From positions 1 to 32,342 of the forward strand of contig JAUNCS010000022.1 in the NCBI GenBank assembly GCA_030526485.1: DNA of 32,342 bases, written 5' to 3'. Positions 24,003-32,303 of this stretch are shown here, one piece after another; the stretch's first letter is position 1; each line of letters opens with the position of its first letter. The stretch is from Erysipelotrichaceae bacterium (GTDB lineage: Bacteria > Bacillota_I > Bacilli_A > Erysipelotrichales > Erysipelotrichaceae). The position numbers and the translations under genes are program-made. Under the pieces are notes generated by a model. That model was not told the origin of the DNA. It did not search any database and saw only the letters and a program-made list of their open reading frames with translations.

Positions 24003-24689
24003 ATGACAAAAGAAATTGTTAAAAAGGCTTTTATAAAGTCTATACCTATTATGTGCAGCTATATATTTGTCAGCATGGCCTATGGCATTATGATGGCAGA
24101 AGCCGGTTTTTCCTGGATTTATTCATTGGGAATAAGTTTGAGTGTTTATACAGGTGCTTTCCAGTTTGTTCTGATTACCTTTTTGAGTTCAGGAGCATCC
24201 TTACTTACAGTAGCGGTAACAGCATTTTTGATGAATAGCCGCCAGACTTTCTACAGCTTAAGTTTTCTTGATGAATTTAAGGGTATGGGTATACGTCTTC
24301 CCTATATGATTCACACAATGACTGATGAAACCTATGCCGTAAATCTTACACTGGAAGAAGGAAAAGATAAAAAAGATATTATGTTTCTTATTGCCTTATT
24401 TTCAAGAGTTTACTGGATGTTTGGAGCGGTGCTTGGTGGAATTCTTGGACAGTTTATTACCTATGATATGACAGGCATTGATTTCTGTATGACGGCCTTG
24501 TTTCTAATAATTATGATTGATCAATGGGAAAAGAGTAAAAATCATTTACCGGCTGTTTTGGGATTGAGTGTAGCCTTGCTTTGTCTTTTGATTATCGGAC
24601 CACAGAACTTTATGCTGCCAGCATTACTGATTGTTTCTGGTATATTGCTTTTGCTTAAAGATAAGGAGGTCAATAACGATGATAATTAG
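24003..24689 (+). CDS. azlC: AzlC family branched-chain amino acid exporter, large subunit
   Basis: The membrane subunit of the AzlCD/BrnFE-type exporter. The 228-residue product has seven or so hydrophobic segments with family landmarks: IPIMCSYIFVSMAYGIMMAEAGF at the N-terminus, YTGAFQFVLITFLSSGAS, AFLMNSRQTFYSLSFLDEF, and HTMTDETYAVNL. I start at ATG 24003, because AAAAGGAAAA lies just before it, rather than at ATG 23979, which has no ribosome site and would overlap the preceding gene. azlD overlaps its 3' end by 11 bases. In B. subtilis the homologue confers 4-azaleucine resistance by export. Confidence 0.93.
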   Translation: MTKEIVKKAFIKSIPIMCSYIFVSMAYGIMMAEAGFSWIYSLGISLSVYTGAFQFVLITFLSSGASLLTVAVTAFLMNSRQTFYSLSFLDEFKGMGIRLPYMIHTMTDETYAVNLTLEEGKDKKDIMFLIALFSRVYWMFGAVLGGILGQFITYDMTGIDFCMTALFLIIMIDQWEKSKNHLPAVLGLSVALLCLLIIGPQNFMLPALLIVSGILLLLKDKEVNNDDN

Positions 24690-24981
24690 TATGATTCTTG
24701 TTTCAGCACTTATTACATTTGGTTTAAGAGCTCTTCCTTTTCTGATTTTTAAAGATGGTAAGAAAATGCCGGATAAGCTAATGTATCTGGGTAAAATCCT
24801 TCCTTCAGCCATCATGGCTGTTTTAATTGTTTACTGTTTAAAAGGAGTTATTACCAGCTTCAATTATTCAGAATTATTGGCTGCAATTGTGGTGTTTATT
24901 ACCTATAAATGGAAACATAATACCATGCTTTCAATACTGCTTGGTACCTTGTGTAATATGCTTCTTATTCATTTGTTTTAA
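24679..24981 (+). CDS. azlD: AzlD family branched-chain amino acid exporter, small subunit
   Basis: A 100-residue protein with three to four membrane helices and the AzlD pattern: ALITFGLRALPFLIF, then a short charged loop (KDGKKMPDKLMYLGKILPSA), then AIMAVLIVYCL. It pairs with AzlC to form the exporter. The start chosen is ATG 24679, ten bases after AAGGAGG (24663-24669); the earlier in-frame start lacks a ribosome site and would lengthen the family's usual 100 residues. It overlaps azlC by 11 bases, so the two are translated together. Confidence 0.92.
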   Translation: MIISMILVSALITFGLRALPFLIFKDGKKMPDKLMYLGKILPSAIMAVLIVYCLKGVITSFNYSELLAAIVVFITYKWKHNTMLSILLGTLCNMLLIHLF

Positions 24982-25008
24982 GCCAGTATTTTTCTGGCTT
25001 TTATTTTT
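24980..25008 (+). terminator. Intrinsic terminator after azlCD
   Basis: A 7-bp stem AAGCCAG / CTGGCTT (24980-24986 with 24994-25000) and a TTATTTTT tail. The left arm overlaps the azlD stop codon. No convincing promoter is visible between here and the next gene at 25058. Confidence 0.83.
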
Positions 25009-25057
25009 AGCTTATGATTATCTTGAATAGGAATAAAAACAGGAGGAATTTATAAAA

Positions 25058-26851
25058 ATGGATACAAATAGAATTAAGAACTTCCTGTTTTATGCAGGAT
25101 TAACTAAGGAAGAATACGAAGAAATTCAGGAAATATATCTGGCACCTAATAGTGCGGTTTTAAGAATTGTCTCTTTATGTTGTGGTGTCTTGACTGTTCT
25201 TTTTGGTGTTTTCTATAAGATAACAATGCCAACAGAACATAAGGAAATCTTTTACTTTGTCATTGGCTTTATCAATATAGTTGTGGCATATTTTGCCTGG
25301 GGCAAGGCCAGGGGTAACTACAAGATAGAAAAGCTTTTATCCAATATCTTTATTCTATCTTTTTACCTTTTAGGTATTTATACCGGTACAGCTGGTATAC
25401 CAGATAAGCTGGCGGTTTTGTATATTGTAGCTCTGGTAGTATCGCCAATGGTCTTTAATGACAGACCGATTATGCTGTTGAGTGAAATGCTATGTACTGT
25501 TGCTTTATTCAGTGTTCTGGCTCTTGAATATAAAGAACCTGCTGTTGCCTATGTTGATATTGCGGATGCTATTGTCTTTGCGATTGTATCGGTTGTCTTG
25601 AGTTCTTTCTTGTATAAGACCAAGGCTACCGGTTATCTGGCTGAGTATCGTACCCGTCAAAATGAAGAAGAATTAAAGAAGGCTTTAAAAGCGGCTGAAG
25701 AGGCCAATAGGGCCAAGAGTGAATTCTTATCTAATATGTCACATGACATTCGTACACCAATGAATGCGATTATTGATTATTCTAACCTGATTAAAAAGGA
25801 ATTGACCGATCCTAAGCTTCTTGACTACCAGCAGAAGATTGAGTCTTCCAGCAACCTCTTATTGTCAATTATCAACCACGTTTTGGATATGTCACATATC
25901 GATAGTGGCAAGACTAAAATCGAAGAACAGTATGCGCGTATTTCGGATATTCCTACCAATATTGTTAATGTCTTTGGTGAAGAGGCCAGAAAGAAAGATA
26001 TCTCCCTTGAATACGAAGTAAATATTTATCACGATTACATCCTTTCTGACTTGACCAAGCTTAATGAGATTTATATCAATATCGTAAGCAACGCGATTAA
26101 ATACACACCTTCTGGTGGCCATATCAAGGGCGTAATTGAAGAAATACCTAGTGACAGGGAAGGCTATGCCATGATTAGAACCATTATCTCTGATACTGGT
26201 ATCGGTATTTCTCCTGAATACCTTCCACATATCTTTGATTCTTTCAGTAGAGAAAGAAATTCAACAGTCAGTGGTATACAGGGTACAGGTCTTGGCATGT
26301 CAATAGTTAAGAAACTTGTCGATTTATTAGAAGGCACTATTACTGTTGAAAGTGAAGTTGGAAAGGGTTCTACCTTTACAGTTACACTTCCTCATAAGAT
26401 AGTTGATGAATCTAAAGTAAACATCAATACCATTGAAGAAAATGTTGACAGTAAAGAACTTCTTAAGGGTAAGCATATTCTTATGGCTGAAGATAATGAT
26501 CTCAATGCGGAGATTGCTATTGCTATCCTGGAAGAGGCTGGCTTAACAATTGACCGTGTAGAGGATGGTTTAAAATGTGTTGAAAGAATTAAGGAAGCAG
26601 ACAAGAACGCTTATGATTTAATTCTTATGGATATTCAAATGCCTAATATGAACGGTTATGAAGCGAGTAAAGCTATTAGAGCTTTAAATGATGATAGAGC
26701 GAATATTCCAATCATCGCAATGACAGCTAATGCCTTTGAAGAAGATAAGAAGAATGCTTATGATGCTGGTATGAATGGTCATGTTTCAAAGCCAATTGAT
26801 ATTGAGAAACTTCTAAGTGTTTTATCTGAAAAATTAAATAAAACAAGTTAA
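25058..26851 (+). CDS. Hybrid histidine kinase 3 with a multi-helix membrane sensor
   Basis: An intact 597-residue hybrid kinase. The N-terminal 200 residues hold about six membrane helices (for example VSLCCGVLTVLFGVFY, VIGFINIVVAYFAW, NIFILSFYLLGIYTG) with no sizeable extracellular domain, a MASE-like layout without a firm family match. A coiled linker (EEELKKALKAAEEANRAK) leads to the H box NMSHDIRTPMNAI, N box NEIYINIVSNAIKYT, G1 SDTGIGISPEYLPHIF, G2 GTGLGMSIVKKLVDLLEG, and a receiver with Asp in LILMDIQMPNMNGYE and Lys in HVSKP. Its kinase and receiver closely resemble kinases 1 and 2, so the three share an origin while the sensors differ. GGAGG at 25042-25046 precedes the ATG by 11 bases. 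No output regulator is linked. Confidence 0.93.
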   Translation: MDTNRIKNFLFYAGLTKEEYEEIQEIYLAPNSAVLRIVSLCCGVLTVLFGVFYKITMPTEHKEIFYFVIGFINIVVAYFAWGKARGNYKIEKLLSNIFILSFYLLGIYTGTAGIPDKLAVLYIVALVVSPMVFNDRPIMLLSEMLCTVALFSVLALEYKEPAVAYVDIADAIVFAIVSVVLSSFLYKTKATGYLAEYRTRQNEEELKKALKAAEEANRAKSEFLSNMSHDIRTPMNAIIDYSNLIKKELTDPKLLDYQQKIESSSNLLLSIINHVLDMSHIDSGKTKIEEQYARISDIPTNIVNVFGEEARKKDISLEYEVNIYHDYILSDLTKLNEIYINIVSNAIKYTPSGGHIKGVIEEIPSDREGYAMIRTIISDTGIGISPEYLPHIFDSFSRERNSTVSGIQGTGLGMSIVKKLVDLLEGTITVESEVGKGSTFTVTLPHKIVDESKVNINTIEENVDSKELLKGKHILMAEDNDLNAEIAIAILEEAGLTIDRVEDGLKCVERIKEADKNAYDLILMDIQMPNMNGYEASKAIRALNDDRANIPIIAMTANAFEEDKKNAYDAGMNGHVSKPIDIEKLLSVLSEKLNKTS

Positions 26852-26874
26852 AAAGGACTGTCATAGTCCTTTTT
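26850..26874 (+). terminator. Intrinsic terminator after hybrid kinase 3
   Basis: A perfect 10-bp stem AAAAAGGACT / AGTCCTTTTT with loop GTCAT; the stem's right arm supplies the U tract. It overlaps the stop codon. Confidence 0.85.
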
Positions 26875-26891
26875 GAAATGACTGTTTATAC

Positions 26892-26940
26892 ATAGACAAT
26901 TATCTATATGTGTATTATTCTTATATAGATGAATATCTAT
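26892..26940 (+). promoter_or_regulatory. Paired ArsR-type operators around the arsR promoter
   Basis: Two copies of ATAGA-N6-TCTAT, at 26892-26907 and 26925-26940, with centres 33 bases apart (about three helical turns). A promoter TAGACA (26893-26898), 17-base spacer, TATTCT (26916-26921) lies between them, so the first dyad covers the -35 box and the second covers the likely transcription start. This is the expected layout for autorepression by the ArsR-family protein encoded next. Confidence 0.7.
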
Positions 26941-26952
26941 GTGAGGTGATTA

Positions 26953-27219
26953 ATGGATACAAATAAAATGGCTCTTATCTGTAAGACGTTAAGTGATGTA
27001 AATAGATTGGAAATCGTAAAGATGCTAGTTAATGGTGAAAAGTGTGCTTGTAAGCTTCTGGAAAAATTCGCAATTACACAGCCAACCTTATCTCATCACA
27101 TGAAAATACTGGAAGAATGTGAGCTTGTATGTGAACACAAAGATGGCAAATGGCGTTACTATTCCTTAAATAAAGAAACGCTGTTTGAATTTAAAAATGA
27201 AATTGAAAAAATGATTTAA
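26953..27219 (+). CDS. arsR: ArsR/SmtB family metalloregulator
   Basis: An 88-residue winged-helix repressor. The sensor helix carries the Cys-x-Cys motif in NGEKCACKLLEKF, matching the ELCVCDL metal-binding site of arsenic-sensing ArsR proteins. The recognition helix is in TQPTLSHHMKILEECEL, and the wing in HKDGKWRYYSL. In the apo form it would bind the dyads upstream and release them on binding As(III), Sb(III) or another thiophilic metal. GAGGTGA precedes the ATG. The next gene follows after 10 bases. Confidence 0.93.
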   Translation: MDTNKMALICKTLSDVNRLEIVKMLVNGEKCACKLLEKFAITQPTLSHHMKILEECELVCEHKDGKWRYYSLNKETLFEFKNEIEKMI

Positions 27220-27229
27220 AAGGTGAAAT

Positions 27230-27784
27230 ATGACTGTTATAGAAAAAGCAGAATTAATAATAAATGAAATCAAAAAAGAAAGAGGTAATAATCCTGTAAG
27301 AATCTTTAAAAATATTGTAAAGAAGGAATTTGTGAATATGCATGGGCCAGAACATCATATTTTAGATGGTTCTTGTATACTGGTCGCCTACAAGAATGCG
27401 GGTGGAAATATTGATCTGGAAAAGGCTCTGGAGAATCTGAAAAATGAAGGTCTACGTATGCCAGGAGCAATGTGTGGACTTTGGGGAGTTTGTGGAGCAA
27501 TAAGTTCTATTGGAGCAGCCTTGGCTATTATTGATGGGACTGGTCCTTTGTCTAACGATGGCTCTTGGGGTAGCCATATGGAATTTACTTCTAATGCGAT
27601 TAAAGAACTTGGCCTGATAAATGGGCCACGCTGTTGTAAAAGAGATGCGATGATCGCTTTTAAGAATGCTGTTGAGTATATAAACACTCATTATGATGTA
27701 AAACTGGAATATGAAAAGATGACTTGCGAGTATTCAAATATAAATGCTCAGTGTATTAAGGAAAGGTGTCCATTTTATGAATAA
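27230..27784 (+). CDS. Cys-rich DUF5714-like protein
   Basis: A soluble 184-residue protein whose function is not known. The N-terminal MHGPEHHILDGSCILVAY resembles the conserved start of DUF5714 proteins, which occur in anaerobic bacteria and archaea; this match is from memory and not tested. The invariant-looking parts are Cys/His rich: HGPEHH (residues 38-43), Cys49, MPGAMCGLWGVCGA (Cys82, Cys88), a Gly-rich GTGPLSNDGSWGSH, PRCCKRD (Cys135, Cys136), and three more Cys in the tail ending CPFYE. Eight Cys in 184 residues suggest metal or Fe-S binding or thiol chemistry. It sits between an arsenic-type repressor and an arsenate reductase, overlapping the latter by 8 bases. A role in metalloid handling is inference from position. 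Confidence 0.7.
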   Translation: MTVIEKAELIINEIKKERGNNPVRIFKNIVKKEFVNMHGPEHHILDGSCILVAYKNAGGNIDLEKALENLKNEGLRMPGAMCGLWGVCGAISSIGAALAIIDGTGPLSNDGSWGSHMEFTSNAIKELGLINGPRCCKRDAMIAFKNAVEYINTHYDVKLEYEKMTCEYSNINAQCIKERCPFYE

Positions 27785-28181
27785 AAAGAAGGTAGCTTTT
27801 ATCTGTGTTCATAATTCCTGCAGGAGCCAGATTGCTGAAGCACTTGGAAAGCATTTAGCTTCTGATGTCTTTGAAAGCTATTCTGCAGGCACAGAAGTAA
27901 GGCCTCAGATTAATTGGGATGCCGTTCGTATTATGAAAGAACTTTATGGAATTGATATGGTAGCAAATGGTCAATACAGTAAGTTAATCAATGATATTCC
28001 AAAAGCAGATATCGCTATCTCTATGGGTTGCAATGTTAAATGTCCATATATTGGCAGGGAGTTTGATGCCAACTGGGGACTTGAAGATCCTAGCGGTAAA
28101 GAAGATGCGGACTTTATTTATACAATCAAAGAGATAGAGAAAAGAATTCTGTCCTTAAAAGAAGAACTGCTTAATAAATAG
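27777..28181 (+). CDS. arsC: Arsenate reductase, thioredoxin-coupled LMW-phosphatase type
   Basis: A 134-residue protein of the low-molecular-weight tyrosine phosphatase fold. The CX5R loop is CVHNSCRS (Cys10 to Arg16), and the general acid region is GLEDPSG. Two further Cys in ISMGCNVKCP (Cys85 and Cys89) match the redox pair (Cys82 and Cys89) of the staphylococcal thioredoxin-linked ArsC, which ordinary phosphatases lack. It would reduce arsenate to arsenite with electrons from thioredoxin. I start at ATG 27777, which has AAAGG upstream and overlaps the preceding stop by 8 bases; an earlier non-ATG start in the same frame would add an unlikely extension. No arsenite exporter follows. Confidence 0.9.
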   Translation: MNKKKVAFICVHNSCRSQIAEALGKHLASDVFESYSAGTEVRPQINWDAVRIMKELYGIDMVANGQYSKLINDIPKADIAISMGCNVKCPYIGREFDANWGLEDPSGKEDADFIYTIKEIEKRILSLKEELLNK

Positions 28182-28196
28182 AAAAGGGGAACTGTT

Positions 28197-28943
28197 TTGA
28201 AGAAAATAAGAATATATTTAGATGTCGTTTTAACAATTTTGATATTAACGTTATATTCCAGGCGATTTTTTGGAATGCATTATCATGAAGTATTCGGAAT
28301 TTTAATACTGCTACTTGTCTTAATACATATATTAATAAACATTAAGATGCTTAAGGGCCTGATGCGTGCTTGTCACAAAGTACCGCTTAATCTTAAATTG
28401 TGTTTGATTATCGATATTCTGCTAATGTTGATATTTATTTTAATTGGTTTAAGTGGAGTGCTGATTTCAAAAACAATCTTAATAACTTTATCTATGAGCA
28501 GCCTTTGGCTTAAGACAATTCATCTTTTCTTTAGTGGACTGGCATTAATTCTTTTAGGAATCCATATCGGTTTACATCTTTGTAGAAAAGAAATGTATAA
28601 AGGTTTCGCCATCGTATTAAGCGTTATTTCTCTTTGTTTAGGTCTATATGGTTTTAAAGACACGCAAATGCAAAGATGGCTTACCATGCCATTAACAGGC
28701 CAGGTTTTACATGTTGAAGAAAACGGATTACATCTTCAGGGGGTACAAAATGGAAAAGGCAAGGGCTATGGCAAGGGTCTTCATCTTGGTGGTGGCTATG
28801 AGGATAATAAAGAAGTTTTAAGTCTAAATCAGAAACTTGTCTTATACAGCGAGTTCTTTGGTTTGATGTTTACAGGTACTATGGCTACTTATTGGCTGGT
28901 GAGAATAAATAAAACAATTAACTCATTATCAGAAAAGCATTAG
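28197..28943 (+). CDS. DUF4405-like membrane protein (possible cytochrome b-type)
   Basis: A 248-residue membrane protein, start TTG 28197 with AAAAGGGG eight bases upstream. About four N-terminal helices carry paired His: GMHYHEVFGILILLLVLIHI, then LKTIHLFFSGLALILLGIHIGLHL. This pattern of His in helices fits DUF4405 proteins, which are thought to be cytochrome b-like; haem binding is not shown. After the helices there is an extracytoplasmic loop rich in Gly, Lys and His (NGKGKGYGKGLHLGGG) and a last helix near the C-terminus. It ends the arsR transcript. It does not resemble ArsB or Acr3 exporters. Its job in the operon is unknown; a redox partner or metal-handling role is speculation. Confidence 0.65.
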   Translation: MKKIRIYLDVVLTILILTLYSRRFFGMHYHEVFGILILLLVLIHILINIKMLKGLMRACHKVPLNLKLCLIIDILLMLIFILIGLSGVLISKTILITLSMSSLWLKTIHLFFSGLALILLGIHIGLHLCRKEMYKGFAIVLSVISLCLGLYGFKDTQMQRWLTMPLTGQVLHVEENGLHLQGVQNGKGKGYGKGLHLGGGYEDNKEVLSLNQKLVLYSEFFGLMFTGTMATYWLVRINKTINSLSEKH

Positions 28944-28944
28944 A

Positions 28945-28966
28945 AAAGGATCCGTGAGGATCCTTT
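28945..28966. terminator. Bidirectional terminator between the arsR operon and proS
   Basis: A perfect 9-bp stem AAAGGATCC / GGATCCTTT with GTGA loop. T-rich tracts follow on both strands, serving the two converging transcripts. Confidence 0.82.
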
Positions 28967-28973
28967 ATTTGAT

Positions 28974-30659
28974 TTATTTGTTTACTTCGTTCTTTAGGAA
29001 TTCAACTACTTCTGCAATTGTCATTTCCTTAACTTCATCGCTTCCGCGTCTCTTTAATTCAACAATACCCTCAGCAGCTTTCTTACCAACAGTGATACGG
29101 TAAGGGATACCAATTAATTCAGAGTCATTGAACTTGATACCAGGTCTTTCGTTACGATCATCAAGCATAGCTTCTACGCCATTGGCATTTAATGTCTTAT
29201 ATAAGTCATTAGCCACCTGACACTGAGTTTCATCCTTAGTAACCATAATTAGGATTGATGCATGGTATGGTGCGATATTTAATGGCCAGATAATACCTTT
29301 TTCATCATTATTCTGTTCAACGATGGCAGCCATTGTACGGCCAATACCGATACCATATGAACCCATCCATACAAGTTCTTCCTTGTTTTCAGAATTTAAG
29401 AACTTAAGGTCAAGAGCCTTAGAGTACTTAGTACCAAGCTTGAAGGTGTTACCAACTTCAATACCCTTAGTGAACTTAAGTGGCTGACCACAGACTGGAC
29501 ATACGTCACCATCTTTAACGTTGACGATATCGCCAGTGATGTCATACTTGAAATCCTTAGGATTTACGTTGATTAAGTGATAGCCTTCTTTGTTTGCACC
29601 ACAAACGAAGTTTCTCATCTTTAATACTTCGCTGTCCACAACAATCTTGGCATTTAAGCCAACAGGACCTGTGAAGCCAGGAACAGCATTTGATGTAGCG
29701 ATTAAGCTATCATCAGCGAAATTAACTTCTGAGCAGCCTAATAACTTGCATACCTTATTTTCATTTAAGTCTCTATCACCTCTGATGAAGAAGACAACAA
29801 GTTCATCATTAACATTCATTAATAAGGCCTTAACAGTCTTCTTTGGATCCTTACCTAAGAAAGCAGATACTTCTTCAATGGTTTCGGCATGAGGGGTAGC
29901 AACTTCTTTCATATTTAATTCAGCTTCAGCAGTTTCATCGATACCAACATTAGCTGCAACTTCGATATTGCTTGAATAGCCACAATCACAATAGATAACT
30001 GAGTCTTCACCAACTGGAGTAATAGCCTGGAATTCTTCTGATAAAAGACCGCCCATGATACCAGTATCAGCTCTTACGATTCTGTAGTTAATGCCCATTT
30101 CATCAAATGACTTCTTGTAGGCGTCAAACATCTTCTGGTAAGAAACGTCAAGTCCTGCTTCATCTCTATCGAAAGAGTAAGCATCTTTCATAACGAATTC
30201 TTTAACTCTGATTAGACCAAATCTCGCTCTAGGTTCATCTCTGAACTTAGTCTGGAACTGGTACAGGTTAAATGGCATATCCTTATAAGATCTGATCATT
30301 GACTTAGATGCAAAGGCAAATAGTTCTTCGTGAGTTGGACCTAATACCATGTCCTTGCCAGTTCTGTCTTTTAACTTGAAGATAGAAGGGCCAAAACCAG
30401 AAAGTCTACCTGAGTTTTCGTAGTATTCAGAAGCGATGATAGCTGGCATCTTAACTTCTTGAGCGCCGCTTTCATTCATATGCTTTCTGATAATGTTTTC
30501 TATTTTATTTTGCACTCTTAAACCCAGCGGCAGCATCATATAGACACCAGCTGATGTTTTCTTTACATAGCCAGCTTTTACAAGTAAATTACCACTGGTA
30601 GAGTCTTCATCTCTAACGTCTTCTCTTAGAGTGAAAAAATAAGAATCTTTTAATTTCAT
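28974..30659 (-). CDS. proS: Prolyl-tRNA synthetase (bacterial type with editing insertion)
   Basis: Class II synthetase charging tRNA-Pro, 561 residues. Motif 1 region: GVYMMLPLGLRVQNKIENII; motif 2: FRDEPRARFGLIRVKEF; motif 3: SYGIGIGRTMAAI. Between motifs 2 and 3 lies the long INS editing domain (about residues 220-400, with EVSAFLGKDPKKTVKALL), so it is the bacterial form that clears Ala-tRNA-Pro. A C-terminal anticodon-binding domain follows. I start at the Met of MKLKDSYFF (ATG read from 30659), which has TTAGGAGAA ahead of it; the longer in-frame reading adds 23 residues without a ribosome site. No T-box is visible in the short leader, unlike valS and thrS. It is divergent from guaB. 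Confidence 0.97.
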   Translation of the reverse strand: MKLKDSYFFTLREDVRDEDSTSGNLLVKAGYVKKTSAGVYMMLPLGLRVQNKIENIIRKHMNESGAQEVKMPAIIASEYYENSGRLSGFGPSIFKLKDRTGKDMVLGPTHEELFAFASKSMIRSYKDMPFNLYQFQTKFRDEPRARFGLIRVKEFVMKDAYSFDRDEAGLDVSYQKMFDAYKKSFDEMGINYRIVRADTGIMGGLLSEEFQAITPVGEDSVIYCDCGYSSNIEVAANVGIDETAEAELNMKEVATPHAETIEEVSAFLGKDPKKTVKALLMNVNDELVVFFIRGDRDLNENKVCKLLGCSEVNFADDSLIATSNAVPGFTGPVGLNAKIVVDSEVLKMRNFVCGANKEGYHLINVNPKDFKYDITGDIVNVKDGDVCPVCGQPLKFTKGIEVGNTFKLGTKYSKALDLKFLNSENKEELVWMGSYGIGIGRTMAAIVEQNNDEKGIIWPLNIAPYHASILIMVTKDETQCQVANDLYKTLNANGVEAMLDDRNERPGIKFNDSELIGIPYRITVGKKAAEGIVELKRRGSDEVKEMTIAEVVEFLKNEVNK

Positions 30660-30710
30660 CTTTAATTCTCCTAACTTTTTAATTTTAACATATTTATTTT
30701 TAATAGAATG

Positions 30711-30719
30711 TGCTATATT
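30711..30719 (+). promoter_or_regulatory. Extended -10 promoter of guaB
   Basis: TGCTATATT fits the extended -10 form (TGn plus TATATT at 30714-30719). The -35 region is weak. Transcription would begin near 30726. The 82-base proS-guaB gap must also hold the proS promoter, which I could not place with confidence. Confidence 0.5.
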
Positions 30720-30741
30720 AGAAGTCAAATAGAGGTATTAT

Positions 30742-32244
30742 ATGGCAACATTTTTTAAGGAAGAATCACGTACATTCAACGAATATTTATTAGTTCCTGG
30801 TCTATCTACTAAAGAGAATACACCAGACAAAGTTGATTTGAGAACACCACTGGTTAGATTTAAAAAAGGTGAAAAACCATCTATCGAATTAAAACTACCA
30901 ATGGTATCAGCTATCATGCAGTCAGTTTCTGGTGACCAGCTGGCTATCGCTTTAGCTAAAGAAGGCGGTATTTCATTTATTTATGGTTCACAGTCAATTG
31001 CTGATGAAGCAGAAATGGTTAGAAAAGTTAAAATGTACAAGGCAGGTTTTGTACTATCAGATTCTAACATCAAGGAAGATGCGACTATTACTGAATTATT
31101 AAAGCTTATTGAAAAGACAGGTCATTCAACTGTAGCTGTTACAGATGATGGTACTTGCAATGGTAAGCTATTAGGTCTTATCACTTCTAGAGACTACCGC
31201 GTAAGCAAGGTTGAAGAAGGTGATACTGTTAAGAAATATATGACACCAATTGAAAAATTAATCTGTGCTAACATCAATGATGATTTAAGCAAGTGTAACG
31301 ATATCATTTGGGATCACAAATTAAATACACTACCTATCGTTGATAACGAAGGCAGACTGGCATACATGGTATTTAGAAAAGACTATGTATCTCATAAGGA
31401 CAATCCAAACGAACTTCTAGATGAAGAAAAGCGTTATATGGTTGGTGCTGGTATCAATACAAGAGACTATGAACAGAGAGTTCCGGCACTAGTTGAAGCA
31501 GGTGTTGACGTCTTATGTATCGACTCAAGTGAAGGTTTCACTGAATATCAGCAGGACACTATTGCCTGGATCAGAAGCAAGTATGGCGACAAGATCAAAG
31601 TTGGTGCTGGTAACGTTGTAGATGCTGAAGGCTTTAAGTTCTTAGCAGATTGTGGTGCTGACTTTGTTAAAGTTGGTATCGGTGGCGGTTCTATCTGTAT
31701 CACAAGAGAAACTAAGGGTATTGGTAGAGGTCAGGCTACTGCGGTAATCGAAGTTGCTAAGGCAAGAGATGAATACTTTGAAAAGACTGGCATCTATGTA
31801 CCAATCTGTTCAGATGGCGGTATCGTATATGACCATCACATTACTCTGGCATTAGCTATGGGTGCTGACTTTGTAATGTTAGGCAGATACTTCGCTAGAT
31901 TTGAAGAATCGCCAACAGCTAAGATCAGTTTCAATGGTGCTTACTATAAGGAATACTGGGGTGAAGGTTCTGCCAGAGCGAGAAACTGGCAAAGATATGA
32001 CCTTGGCGGTAAGGCTGGCTTCAAGTTTGAAGAAGGCGTTGACTCTTATGTACCGTTTGCTGGTAACTTACACGACAATGTTGGTATGACTATCACTAAG
32101 GTTAAGTCAACTATGTCTAACTGTGGTGCAAACGACTTACCTGAATTTAGAGAAAAGGCTAGATTAACTGTTGTATCAGCTACTTCAATCGTTGAAGGTG
32201 GCGCACACGACGTTGTGGTTAAGTCTAATAACGTAAATAACTAA
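30742..32244 (+). CDS. guaB: Inosine-5'-monophosphate dehydrogenase (Tritrichomonas-like subtype)
   Basis: Oxidises IMP to XMP with NAD+, the committed step of guanine nucleotide synthesis. A TIM-barrel enzyme of 500 residues with two CBS domains inserted at about residues 95-220. The catalytic loop is [19 protein letters not shown], with Cys319 as nucleophile. The loop after Cys reads [13 protein letters not shown] rather than the TTRIVAGVGVPQ seen in most bacterial enzymes, and the flap region is [11 protein letters not shown] / [19 protein letters not shown]. These features, and the Cys319 numbering, resemble the IMPDH of the protozoan Tritrichomonas foetus, an enzyme thought to be of bacterial descent. 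The enzyme appears complete. It is transcribed away from proS and has its own terminator. Confidence 0.95.
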   Translation: MATFFKEESRTFNEYLLVPGLSTKENTPDKVDLRTPLVRFKKGEKPSIELKLPMVSAIMQSVSGDQLAIALAKEGGISFIYGSQSIADEAEMVRKVKMYKAGFVLSDSNIKEDATITELLKLIEKTGHSTVAVTDDGTCNGKLLGLITSRDYRVSKVEEGDTVKKYMTPIEKLICANINDDLSKCNDIIWDHKLNTLPIVDNEGRLAYMVFRKDYVSHKDNPNELLDEEKRYMVGAGINTRDYEQRVPALVEAGVDVLCIDSSEGFTEYQQDTIAWIRSKYGDKIKVGAGNVVDAEGFKFLADCGADFVKVGIGGGSICITRETKGIGRGQATAVIEVAKARDEYFEKTGIYVPICSDGGIVYDHHITLALAMGADFVMLGRYFARFEESPTAKISFNGAYYKEYWGEGSARARNWQRYDLGGKAGFKFEEGVDSYVPFAGNLHDNVGMTITKVKSTMSNCGANDLPEFREKARLTVVSATSIVEGGAHDVVVKSNNVNN

Positions 32245-32264
32245 TCTTGAAAAATGCTTAATAG

Positions 32265-32294
32265 ATACTCTCACACTTGTGGGAGTATTTTTTT
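32265..32294 (+). terminator. Intrinsic terminator after guaB
   Basis: A 10-bp stem with one wobble (32265-32274 with 32279-32288), loop ACTT, then seven T. Confidence 0.88.
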
Positions 32295-32303
32295 GTATTA
32301 GAA

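Noticed and set aside
24631-24678. N-terminal extension of azlD from 24631
   Set aside because: AAGGAGG at 24663-24669 points to ATG 24679, and the family is about 100 residues long.
27306-27691. Several minus-strand ORFs across the DUF5714-like gene
   Set aside because: The plus-strand gene has operon context, coupling to arsC and conserved Cys motifs; the antisense products show none.
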